Below are positions 46,130 through 60,300 of a DNA stretch of 64,000 nucleotides, one piece after another. Numbering within the stretch: the stretch's first letter is position 1; every line of letters starts with the position of its first letter. Below the pieces are notes generated by a model that had not been told where the DNA came from, did not search any database, and saw only the letters and a program-made list of their open reading frames with translations. The stretch covers positions 27,930,001 through 27,994,000 of the forward strand of contig NC_134025.1 of NCBI RefSeq assembly GCF_964204645.1, in the 5' to 3' direction. Made by a program: the position numbers and the translations under genes. Source of the stretch: Tubulanus polymorphus (taxonomy: Eukaryota; Nemertea; Palaeonemertea; Tubulaniformes; Tubulanidae).

Positions 46130-46840
46130 ATGAGGAGGACTTTTAGTCTGTGCCTAGAAACGATTGAAGACATGTCGTGCTATCGCAAAAAACCGGTGAA
46201 AGTTGTACTGATGGGAGCAGCTGCAGTTGGTAAAACGTGTATCGTCCAGCGATTTATGTTCGATAAATTTCCAGAAGAACACAAACGGACGATCGAAGAC
46301 AATCACCAGTGCGAATTCAGCATCAACAATTCATTCAGATTAGACATTTTAGACACGACTGGAAGTTATCAGTTTCCGGCAATGAGAAAACTTGCGATCA
46401 CAAAGGGTGAAATATTCTTCATAGTATTTGCGATCAACGAGCTGTCAACATTTGAACAAGTTTCTGCATTACGGGAAGAAATCATCGGTATCAAGAGTGA
46501 CGCTCACATCATAATAGTAGGAAATAAATTTGATCGAGTGGAATGGCAGTTGGATTTCTCTTTCTATGAAGAGACCGTACACGACTGGGGACATGAGTTA
46601 ATCAAAACATCCGCTAAAAATAACGTCAATGTAACAGAACTGTTCCGAAAGTGTATACCATCCCACGTACAAAATGAACTCGTGTTGTACTGTCAGCTGC
46701 CTCCGTCTAAACGGTACAAGAGAAGAGAAACTGTTCCGATCGCGATGCTTATAGACGCAACAATCGAACTAAAAAAATCCAGGAATAGATTTCTGAAGAA
46801 TCGACCAAAGTTACGTATGTGTACTACATGTATATCATGA
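46130..46840 (+). CDS. Divergent Ras-like small GTPase, RASD/Rhes type
   Basis: Intronless frame of 236 codons, or 222 aa if translation starts at Met15, which the TATA position favours. G1 is GAAAVGKT: the Ras Gly12 and Gly13 positions are both Ala. Switch I TIED is kept. Switch II reads LDTTGSYQFPAMRKL, so Ras Gln61 is Ser, as in the Dexras/Rhes group where DTSGN is found. G4 NKFD and G5 TSAK are intact. The C-terminus is long and basic (KRYKRRE, KKSRNRF) and ends CTTCIS, with Cys at -3 and -6 but not -4, so there is no standard CAAX box. Substitutions at positions 12 and 61 predict weak intrinsic GTPase activity. AATAAA follows at about 46889. Confidence 0.82.
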   Translation: MRRTFSLCLETIEDMSCYRKKPVKVVLMGAAAVGKTCIVQRFMFDKFPEEHKRTIEDNHQCEFSINNSFRLDILDTTGSYQFPAMRKLAITKGEIFFIVFAINELSTFEQVSALREEIIGIKSDAHIIIVGNKFDRVEWQLDFSFYEETVHDWGHELIKTSAKNNVNVTELFRKCIPSHVQNELVLYCQLPPSKRYKRRETVPIAMLIDATIELKKSRNRFLKNRPKLRMCTTCIS

Positions 46841-47564
46841 TATATTTTACGATGAATATTTGTGATGTGTTTGGAAATGTTACGTCAAATAAAGTGAAAA
46901 ATTCAAAAAGAAAACACTTTTCTTTATTTGTACTTCTGTTGTTTCAATGAAAATGCAAACACCATTTGTAAAACCAGGAGACAATTTGATACTTTCATAA
47001 TGCATCTGGACCTTGTTACAATCGACTTCAGGTGACCAGAAAACATTTTTGTATAAAAAATATCCAGTATTTGGAATGAAATTCTAGGTTTGTTATAAAT
47101 TGTCATATTCGAGGTAGTTATTAAAGGTTCCGCTGTATTGTGCAATTCGTTAGGACCAAAGGCACAGTATCTACACAAATGGGATAAGGCCTCTAGAAAC
47201 TGATTGGATTTGCATCATAGGACAACCACTCTGTTGACAGCTACCCAAGATACAATCAACACAGCACCGCATAAGAAGATAGTCTAAACAATAATGCATA
47301 ATTTACAAATAATTTATTTTTCCTAGTAGTAGTAGGATCAGGAAAGAATAAATTCGAAAATTTCACAATATAATGTACACTCAACTTGAAGCAATCCTTC
47401 TTATCTTTGGTCCAAGTCCAACAAAGTTTGTCGAAAGGTATCGTGTCAAAGCGTGACAAGAGTTCTTAACACAGTTGAGAATGTTGTCTCAACAGAAAGA
47501 ATGTCTCTATCCATTGTATTGAGAATAGATCCATCCGTCATACACAGAATAATCCTGCTTTACC
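46841..47564. other. Convergent 3' region of Ras-like gene and PSMA6
   Basis: 3' UTRs. TTTATT near 47312 is a possible minus-strand polyadenylation signal for PSMA6. No gene seen. Confidence 0.5.
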
Positions 47565-49826
<2,262 letters not shown>

Positions 49827-52413
49827 ATGGCCCAAGTGCCAGTTAGACAAGCCATACATTTGCTGTGCGCAATTCTTAAAGAGAATGGAGCAACTGAAAT
49901 TTCTGCCGAAACATTTCGTCTTGCAAAGTTTAACCGAGATGAAGCGGTTAGTTGCTTTTCTCTTATTTCTCCTCACTTGCCGAAGCTGGCACCATCCACA
50001 AGTTTAAATTTATCCATGGTTTTTAGGGTCTAACTGCAGTCTAGGCCACCTTTCCATTGTGTGGCGTTGGTTAGGTTCATGTACATAAACCATTAGAGAC
50101 ACCTACGGGTACTGCAGTCGCTCCATTATTATGATTAGAAATCACTAAAAATAAATCAAACAAGATTTTCTGACATTCTACTTGTACCTGGTAACTGCTG
50201 GATGCAGGCTAGTTAGTTACTTAATTGTTGGTGGTAAGCTTTTATAACTGCACGGGCTTATACCTTGATCTATCTAAATATCTGATCGTGAAACTTAACC
50301 ACTGACGGTTAATATTGAAGACTACTACTATGCAGGCAGACTAGTCTAGTACCTAGCCGTTGTTCCTGAAACAACGGGTTGTAGGGAACCCGTTACAACG
50401 ACTGGTATTCAGACTACAGGCAGACTAACTCATGATTGCACTAGTCTAGTACCTAGCCGTCGTCCCCCAACAACGGGTTGTAGGGAACCCGTTACAACGA
50501 CTGGTATTCAGACTACAGGCAGACTAACTCATGATTGCACTAGTCTAGTACCTAGCCGTCGTACCCCAACAACGGGTTGTAGGGAACCCGTAACAACGAC
50601 TGGTATTCAGACTAGATTGGCACTTGTTGATATTAATGAATTGATGTTTTTTGTGTTGATATATTTTACAGACACGTCCTTTCTGGGTTCTTCTGTTTGA
50701 ACTTCTTTACTTCGTTAAGTACAAAACAGTTGATGAAATTCCAGTGAAAGCGATCCAAGATTTATCACAAGGTATTGAAATTATGTTCTGTCTAATTGAT
50801 AATTATGAGACCTGTTTAGAATGCTCTCCATCTGAAATGTGCATTCGTTTCTTTTATTCAGAGGAAATAGTGGTATATGTGAAACGAGAAATAAACAGAT
50901 ATGGATTTACGTGTCATGATTTTAACACGCTTCCCAATGACATGTCATCAGGTAGTCGGGATTTACTGTTGGCTCTAGGATGGTTGCTTTGTAAAGAGTC
51001 CATTATTGATCAGTTCATGCAAAGACGTGGCATTGATATTGGTGAAGATACAGCATTATTTCACTCTTTGGTAATTTCGTTGCCATTTAGCTTTCGATTT
51101 GATATTCTCGTCTTTGACGTTAGTAGTGTATAATCATTTCCATTTTGAATACTTTTTAGGACAAGGAAGCTTCTTATAAATTAGCAAATAATAATAATTG
51201 GAGCAATGATCCTTCTGAGAAAGTGAAATATTTGTTGTGGTTAAATGGTAAACTACATTCTAAGATGAAACAACTATATGCTCTTCAAATGGAGAAAACA
51301 AAATACATTCATAAGGTTTGTATTGATTTGAACTTCTGAATGAAGAGAAATTGGCATTAGCAAAAATATTTTACAGTCATTTCTATTTTCTAGATTCATG
51401 AATCGACACAAGGGGTCAGCACTACACCTGATAGGAGTCACTTATCCATGCTCGAAGTTTATCTCTTGCGCCATCCGGATGCACTGAAAAAGGTGCGCTA
51501 CCCTACTCTCAAATTCGTTTTATTTACCAAAAATTCTGCTTGATTGATAATGTTGATTATTTGGCTTCATTTCAGATGTTGAAATTATTAGACGATGACA
51601 ATAAACGTTTGCAAAATTTACTGACTTGGAAACAAAACCATGAGTTATTCTGGAAATGGATGGTAAATATTATTACTTGCTCAGATATTTTAGAATGAAT
51701 ACTGATAATTTTGGGCTAAAGATATTCTAATCATCTAAGCATTGGTGCATAATATTTTCTGAATATTACTTTTAGGAAAGTGTTCTAGATCTGAAAATAA
51801 AAGAAACTGAAGTAGTCGATAAATCACGTTTATCAATCCCTGGTGATTGTGTAGATGAAATGAACGCTGCATATTCTCGGTTACAGCGATGTATCAGTCA
51901 CTATGAAAACCAGCTCGAAGATCTTGAACGTTTAGTTTTTGAAAAGGTTTGTAAATCATGCTTTATATGTTTTTTTGCGAGCGAAAAAAAACAATTCCTC
52001 ATTCATCTAAAACTGTTTTCTATTTTCAGTCGTCTAATATTTCGCAAGTTGATTTAGATGAACTTATTAAATCCATAGAATCTGAGATACTATTCCAAGA
52101 AACTGCACTGTCTCATAATAGATCTAATACAAAGATGACGTCTTCCTCGACCAGACCACGAGCATATCCCAAACTCGCTTTCTACGACCAGAAGAAACCT
52201 GGAATGGCGAATGATTTTCAAAATGAAAAGGCAGCTCTCACTAACCTCGAATCTCAGGTCGATCTGTTAACTGGGAAAGTTGTAGACTTAGAGACTATAC
52301 TGAATAAACGTCAGGATAATTTCAAAGAAGAGTTAGCAAAACTGAGCGATCAATTCCGTGAAACTATTGTCGTTCCTCCGCTGAGTAAAAAACCTTTGTA
52401 CTATTCTACCTAA
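49827..52413 (+). CDS. TEDC1: Tubulin epsilon and delta complex protein 1
   Basis: Centriolar protein that works with TEDC2, delta- and epsilon-tubulin to build stable triplet microtubules. Eight exons: 49827-49946, 50672-50771, 50862-51070, 51160-51315, 51394-51492, 51576-51662, 51776-51946, 52030-52413; 441 aa. Family matches in order: FRLAKFNRDEA, the GSRDLLLALGWLL core, KVKYLLWLNGKLHSKMKQL, KIHESTQG, HLSMLEVYLLRHPDALKKML and NHELFWKWM, followed by a coiled-coil C-terminal half. The start was chosen by match to family length and the lack of an upstream acceptor. Intron 1 (725 bp) is filled by repeats. AATAAA occurs at about 52540 and 52763. Confidence 0.92.
50205..50310. repeat. Companion dispersed repeat
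   Basis: The block GTTAGTTACTTAATTGTTGG ... GGGCTTAT ... ATCTGATCGTGAAACTTAACC closely matches 4455-4560 and partly 6262-6310. It lies directly upstream of the tandem hairpin copies in TEDC1 intron 1. Confidence 0.65.
50342..50614. mobile_element. Three tandem hairpin elements, 99-100 bp period
   Basis: Copies at 50342-50416, 50442-50515 and 50541-50614, separated by the same 25-bp spacer. Each begins TAGTCTAGTACCTAGCCGTC and ends CGACTGGTATTCAGACTA, imperfect terminal inverted repeats of about 22 bp. An inner stem AACGGGTT/AACCCGTT closes around GTAGGG. No coding capacity. Single copies elsewhere in the window lack the spacer. Confidence 0.8.
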
Positions 52414-55400
52414 TGATGAATCGTAGCGCTGGATAGACGATTTGAGAATTGACAGTTTTAGAATTGTTGTACTGGTGGTACATATACTTATTTTGTTAAT
52501 TGAACAAATTTGTGACTTGTTTGTGTCACGAAATGTAAATAAATTAATTTTACGGTGCATAAATGATACTGTATTAAACGATTGTAAATGCCTGTATATA
52601 TTACTATATTGTTTTATGAAGTATAGTTTTATGAGATTTTGTTACTTATTGGAAACCGTCCATTTTATTTCTATCCGTTGGTGGTATTCAGAGCAATTCT
52701 TATTAACATCTTATTATCACATACATTTAGCGAAATTCATTGAAATTGTGTGAATATTCAAGTTAATAAAGTTAGTATTCAGTGAAAACATTTTGATTTT
52801 GAATGCTATGGATTTTTGGGGCATTCTTCGTGGATTCTTTTCACACGCGACGTGGAGAAGACATAACGTATGTGTGTTGCAGATGTGAAAAGCTGGAAGT
52901 TCAGCTTTTTGCATATTTTTTTCCCCAGACGAAGTAAAAAATCTCTAATCAATGTTTATCGATCATCGCATTTACAGACTTCCACTCGATTTATCGTAAT
53001 GACGTCATCTGCCAATAAAACTTATCTTTCTGCAGCCACTTCAAGTCTTAACAACCACTATCGCCCTGATATGATATTTTGCTTTTGGTTTTATTACTCG
53101 CATTCAGTATCAGTTCAAACCAAAATTTATACGTCCACGGTATAACGCGGATCTAAACACACTAAGGAAGTGAAGAAATACTACCCCTCGAGTGGAAAAA
53201 TTCATGGTTTCTATTTCATAGACACATAAGCTATGGACAGGTGTATTCATCTATTCGATTGCCGAGTACTTGACTCCTATCCGGTTTAATTTCACCATTT
53301 AGTTTGAATAAAACGTTTATTGAGGTGGTACTCATTTTATCGTTTATCGCGTAATTCATTAGTAAAGCTATTTGACACGACCTCGCTGTAGGATAAATTA
53401 AGACTCGGTAGGTGAGTGGATACCCAGTTTTCCCCTTCAAACGAAAACTAAAAGAACTCAATGGTTCTGTTTTTCGTTGTGACTGTCAAATAATTGCCGC
53501 AGATATTTTGTGCATCATGTTATCATTTATATGTGTACGGTATAATTATAAACTCTAAGATTGAATAAAGTTCGTGATAGCGATACAACCTGCGCTGTAG
53601 AACTAATCAATCTATTTACAGCGTATCTAGTTTATCCCCGTTTATCCTCGCGTCGACTGTTCCTTTTATTGGATGCTGGGGAACGGCTGCTGATGCTGCT
53701 TCTACCTCTACCTCTCAAAAGCTTCTTTCTGTATTTTACACTAAGGTCAGTTGTAGTGTGGTGTGTTTTTTTAAACTACGTAGATTGATCACCCAAATCT
53801 AATTCATTTTTGTTTTGAAGGTTTCCAACGCAAAATCGGTCTACGTCGAAATCTGCAGTTTTTTCTTTCATTTTTCAATTCTTTTGGTATAATAGGTCTT
53901 AATAAATACGTATAACCAATCTCATAAAATCTGACTAGAAAAATCGACTTACACGTATGACGCACTGAAGTGTTTTCAGCGAAGAAATAACTCGGTACCT
54001 GCGACACTTATCACTAATTCAAATAGATACAATAAGAATAAAACATTTTTTGGGGGTTTCACCGATGCTGATAAAATATGACATGAATTCATGAAATATC
54101 AATCGAAACACTTCACAGTTCAGATGAATTTGCTTAATCATATTATCGGAATGAAGTTCAGGCAGTAAATCGAATAGATAAATATCACCTGTGAATCGAA
54201 CCGCATACAATATGTAAAGGTCGGGATCTGAATGATAGATAATTACATCTTGTTTCAAGGCCTTCAACTTCCAGCAACAAGGTTATACTTATAATGCCAT
54301 TGATTATGAATATGTTTAATTTTACGATAACCCACAATCTATGAAAGTGCAGATAAGAATATTCATTAATGTGAACTGTCAAGTCACACACATGCAGGGT
54401 CATTCATTTGGATGAGACAATATTTACTTCAGTAAGGTCAGTAGTGCTTACAATCCGTAATGAAATACTCAATTAAAATCACGCAATCTTAGAAATCTTG
54501 TTACCGGTTTCGTATTAAGTTTTGATTCGCAGACCACTAAATGAAAAATCTGGATGAATCATGTTGCAATCTGGATCGAAATATACACATACATTTGAGC
54601 AATATGCAAAAATAAACCCAAGGCCTTAAGTTATAAGTAGGTAATCCACTGGTAATATGAGCATCAAAATTGTTTTTACATGGTAAATATGAGATGGTAG
54701 ATGGTAGATGTCAGAATATGCTCTGTTTTAGTATGTCAGAGATTTCGTAGGTAGGTAACGAGTGATTACGCAGAAACCCTATTGTATATATACAATCGAA
54801 GGTTTGAGACAATAATTCATTAATATGTAATACATTTTTCTATTAATAAACGTAAGAAGAGCAATTTCCTAAATATAGATATTCAGCAATTTTCTTATCG
54901 CAGTGATATCAACGATTTTGTATTTCAGAATAGGCTAGAATATAATAGCAGATTATTTTTTCTAACTGTCGATACCCAAGGGTTGTCCGAAATCAAATTA
55001 AGTTCGTTGCGATATCACATGCAGCATGCAGCATTAGAACGACAAAGCCTGGAGTTAACGGCTTGTTATCGAAGAACGTCCAATTCAGCGTTAACTTCGT
55101 CATGTTGTTGCACTGGCACGTTCAAGGTGTCGTTCTTGGTCAAATCATGGACGCATAAACTAGATAATTTATTTAGAAAGACAATTTTAACAGCGATTTT
55201 GAAAAAAAATAATGATTCGAGAGGCTATATAAGGTAATTCCCTTTGTGAATAAATGAATGTTCATAGTGCTAGTTTTAAAGAATTTTTTCATAATACTTA
55301 AGTCACTAAATAAATATTTTCTTCAATTTCTTAATTTCCGACAATAGTTTTCGTTGTAAAGAGCGTACTCGTATGTTGGACTCATTGATTCGCAAAAACT

Positions 55401-57352
55401 AAGGCATCAGTTTTGCGTTATTTGTGGAAAAATGTAATCGCAACTGAACGCATCTAAGTTGAAAATCGTCTGAAATTTTCGCTGGATCATCCGCGTAGAG
55501 TGAAGATTAAATGGCAAATGTACTGGTATAAACCGCGTTGAAATACGTAGCGCGCGCGGTTTGTTGAACAGGTTGCCGGAGTGTACCGCACCATGACGCC
55601 CGCGTTCAGTTCATCACATCTCCCGCAATAACAAACTGTACTCTTTACTACGCGAATTCAACAAACTATTTCTGGTTCCGTATTGTACGAACATCTGCAT
55701 GTTCAGAGTTAAACTCTGTAGGCCCTCAGCTCTCCTGGGTCCGATACGTTTACTGGGGTTATACTTCCTTTCAGCAAATTTTTAATGGCTTCGATTGATC
55801 TTGTGGCTAGGGTGGAAACGTTCCTGTGAATCGTAACGGAAATCATATTAACCCTCATCTTTCTTATCTACGTAACTTCTAAACTAGTAAAATAAAACTA
55901 GACTTTTTTCTCAGTTTTCTCCACTTTTCCAGATGTCATTATGTTGATACCGGCTCGACATGAATTAATTTCGTGGTAAAATTGCACAAGGAAATTTCCA
56001 TGGCATTTTTATAACAGAAAACATTTTTAACCTCATCTTTCTTATTGACTGTTTCAAATAGATTTTTTTCGGTTTTTGTAGATATTTATTCATTGGGACG
56101 ATTAATCAACAACAAGTTTTAACATTTACTAGATATTACAGAAAAACAAACATAACGTTTCCGCGTAATTATCCCAGAATCTCTAGACGTATCATCTGAT
56201 TCAGCTAAATTTACATCTGCATGTACACGGCTAACACGAATGAAGAATGTTCGTTTCTCTTACCTCATACTAGAGTATGATGATTTTACACCACTTGCTC
56301 GTGAAATATCAACACTTTCTATCATCCCCCGGTTCGTGTATATTCATGTTTCGTATCGATGAGAGAAAGTTTCATCAAATTTCGAAGCCGCGGACTTTCG
56401 TGGCATTTCGGGGTTGGAAGGAGTTTGTCAGCATCACATTTCATTGGTTCGGTCAGTTGGAATATTTTCCGTGATTACGTTGAAAATTCGATATTTTCAT
56501 AGTAGTTTTTAAGCTGCCTATGTAGGTAGTTATATGTATGCGTAGTCAGTCATCCATGCTTAGCGCCCTGGCAACAACAACCGTCTTTTTCAACTTACGG
56601 AAAGTTCAACCATTAGAACAGCTGGATAAAACATAGGATTTACTGTTCTGTTTATTTCGTATGGATAAGTTTTAACGAAGTTGGAATTTATAAATGGAAA
56701 CTCTATTTTCTGTTTCTTACTCTTGCTACAAATTCGATAGCAATGTTTTGGTAATTTTGGAATTTTCCATGTGCTAGTGTTTTTACATTCGAGGTTCGGT
56801 CCTTGTATATGTCAAAGGCGCTCGAGAAGAAAGTGGCCCCAGTTCATATCCTGAGGCTAGTGTTTTCCATTAAAATCGACTAGTCCGAGATATTGAAATA
56901 GAATCTTCCTTATTTTCTCTCTTACTGCTTCGGACGTAGGTTGTTGTTTATCAGATTAATAAACTCATCGGCATCTATATTCACCGTGTAGTTGATGGCG
57001 GGTAATATATGCAGGCTGAATTCATGTTTACAGGATAGACTATCGGTTTAAGAGGGATAACCGTTTAGACAGTGTTCAGCCACGGACAACTCGAGTAAAC
57101 CTAATAAAATGGAACAGTTTTAAGTGCCAAATTTCAGTTTGATATACAGACATTCAAAGTTAGTCTTTTGAATTACTGTATATCATGCTGACAGAACTTT
57201 TACTACAGGTTAAATAGAGATACTCCCAGTCATCATGGGAAAGGATTAAGTAATCATAGAATTAGCGGTAGCGGTAAAGTTAGTTGTTGATAATGGTCTC
57301 CTTTTTAAAGAACCATTTAAAACGATTGGATTAGTTGTAACCTGGTGCAACG
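52414..57352. other. Gene-poor 5 kb, probable promoter and 5' region of the RhoGEF gene
   Basis: 3' UTR of TEDC1 to about 52780. After that no open frame shows coding character or paired splice sites. A CpG-rich patch at 55530-55640 (TAGCGCGCGCGG, GACGCCCGCG) in AT-rich surroundings is the best candidate for a promoter or non-coding first exon of the gene starting at 57353. Confidence 0.35.
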
Positions 57353-60300
57353 ATGTTCATGCTTATTGTGTCTACTGTTGTGATCGTTTTTTTCTTGTTG
57401 TTGTTGTATTTCCATTGTTTGGCTCGACAACGCCAAGCGCGGATTATATCAGAACGCCACAAACGTAATGTCAAATATATCAAGGGTACGTGTTACGGAC
57501 GTTCCGATCTACAGAATGCTTTTAGCGCATTAAATCATGTATCTATATGATTATATTTTTCAGCTCCCGTTTTTACCACAACAATGGCAGAAAGTCAAGA
57601 GGTCCACACTGGCAGTTTTAAGAAATTTGAATGCCAGGTTCGTTTACTGCCTGCCATAAGCGAAACCCTTTTTATGCATGCACTTTTTCTTCATATGTAA
57701 ATTATTTCATTTTCAGGTGGTCGCATATCCTGTGCCAGAAATCAGTTGGTATAAAGACAACATCGACATCACGTATGATCCTCGATATAAGTTCGCTTTC
57801 TATAACGGAGTTTGTTCATGTCTTATCGAGGATATAACACCACGTGACCAAGGATTATATAAATGCGAGGCCGTTAATTCAGAAGGAATCGCAGCGACTT
57901 CAGCTTATCTGCTTGTTAGAGGTAAATCTCGTCATATTGGTTGTACATGAAAATGGAAGGAAGTCTCTCTTCCACGACTTAGAATATGCAAGTTCATTAG
58001 TAAAAATAAATTGTTTATAGTTATTCTTAAGTAATGCTATTAGCACTCGATCACTGTACCCTGCAAAGAACGTTTTACAAGCCACGTTAATTGAATCATG
58101 TGGTTAACAAAAGGTTACTGGGTAGAATATAACTTTATAGAACATAACTGATAATAGGCTGAGAATGTGACTGAATTAACTGATTATTTCTATCAGTTAT
58201 TTGACGAATGTAGACTGCACTGTGGTAACCCTACGTTCGTTTGCATTTTGTTGATTCAACTCGTGGAATTTTTCAAGAGAATTTTGAATTCGTGGTGTTA
58301 GGCTTTTGCATCGATATCAGAAACGGATTCCCGCGTAAGATATGCGCAGAAAGGTCAAAACTACCTTGAAAATAGCATCTCGATATACTGACTTGATTTC
58401 ACCTGTCAATCACTAACTACATTATCTCTAACCAGTATCCAATCCTACATCGCTTACAAAATGTCGGTACTTGAAACTAGAAATACGATACGATCAAACC
58501 TTGTAAAAGTGGTTTATGCTTGATAAAGAATCATGTAGAAATGTGACAATACCCTATTTCTCTATATATCTGGATATTTAAGGATGATTTTCTCAGCTTT
58601 AGCTTGATGATTTCAGATCGCTCGCACATCGATCACATCGATGGAACTGAACAATACGAATCACATTCATTGAAACTAGAACGTGCCGAACGAATACAAC
58701 ACGAACAAGAAAACCAAGACAAAAAAGAAACATTCGAAGAAAGACTAACAAATCAAGATAAAAAAGACAGAGATCAGGAAGAATATGACGTCAATCACGA
58801 GGCTTCTAAAGAAACGGACTTGAAGCGACGAAAAGACGAATATGAAAAACAGGAAGAAAAACAAAAACCAGAAGTTTATAAAAATGGAAAATTAAAAGAA
58901 AGTAAGGTGAAAGCTGAACATGCTCTTTTGTCTGAGTCCGATCTTTGGGAAAGTTTAGACATCAAAGCAGTGCCAAAAGCTAATGGATTTGACGATTCAC
59001 ATGCAGAAGAAAACCTTGTGACGGTTGAAAAACTAACACCGGCCCAATGCATGGCAATGCAGGAGAAAACCACTGAAAACAACGCAGAAAACAAGATAAA
59101 AGATGAAGAAACGGGTTCAGGTGAGGAGCAAAAGGACAACGCAGTGAAACTGAAGGAAGATAACAATAGCAGAAACAAGGAAAATGACGTGGAAAACGAT
59201 ACCAAAATACAGGGAGAGGAAAGAGCAAAAAGATTAGACAATGAAAAAACAGAGAAAAATGAAAGTGAAAAGGAGCAAAAGGAACACGAGAAGAAAGAAG
59301 CTGATCATACAACTGACCAAAAATATAAAGAAGAATCGGGAAGATTAGAAGAGGAGGAGAGGGTGAGCGAAGATATGGGAAAGAGTGAGAAAAATCAATC
59401 GGAAATACTACTTAAAGAAAAGATGGAACAAGAGGACATTACGGAAATAGGAAAGAATAAGAAAGACAAAGACGAAGAGGGAAACGTTAAGAAGAAAAGG
59501 GAGCAGAAGAAAGAGCAGGGTGAGCTAGAAACTAAAGGAGAACAAGAAAACATCGATAAAGTTGAAAAAGACAAGATGAAAGAGAAATATCCTGCGCCTG
59601 GAAGCGATTCTAAGCCTAATGATGATATGAAAGAAGTAAAGAAACACAAAGTACAGAGTAATGATGCACAGACAGAAAATCTCAGTAATAAAGAAGGACC
59701 AAGTGAAAACGATGGTCTTGATGGTGAACAACAAATCAAGAATCACGTGGAAAGGGAGGATACTAAAATTTTGGAAGATGAAAAGTCTGGAAACGAGAAA
59801 AAGGAGCTTAAGGAGCCAAGAGATAGCGGAAGTGATAAGCTAAAAGAAGACAAGATAAAAGAGAAAGATGATGTAATAAATGCGATTGGAGATGAAGTTA
59901 AGAAAGACAAACACCAAGAAGATAAACAGTTAAAGAATGATAGCAAAGAAGAAGCAGCACCTGAAATTGAGGAAGTTGATGATAAAGTCGAAACGCATAT
60001 GACAAAGGATGATGCTAAACTTTCTATTGATGCACCTGATGTTGATGTTTCAATCATGGTAGATTCAGTAACACCTCCGGAATTCATCAGAAAACCAGAA
60101 AATATTACAGTGAATGAGGGAGAAACTATCAAAATACAGTGCAAAATCTCCGGTATGAATATCCTAATTACAATGGCTTAATGATCATTTTTCCGGAAAG
60201 AAATGAGAGTAATATAATGTTTGAATCAATTTCATTTTTGTTTTCCAGGAATTCCTACTCCTGAGGTTTTATGGTTCAAATCCGGAGAACCAGTTAAAGC

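Noticed and set aside
54983-55237. 84-codon + strand frame upstream of the RhoGEF gene
   Set aside because: No recognisable motif, no clear acceptor or donor pair in phase with neighbouring exons, and low coding character.
58876-59746. Several long minus-strand frames (110-121 codons) opposite the RhoGEF exon
   Set aside because: They are Phe/Ser/Leu-rich mirrors of the AG-rich K/E coding strand, a composition artefact.
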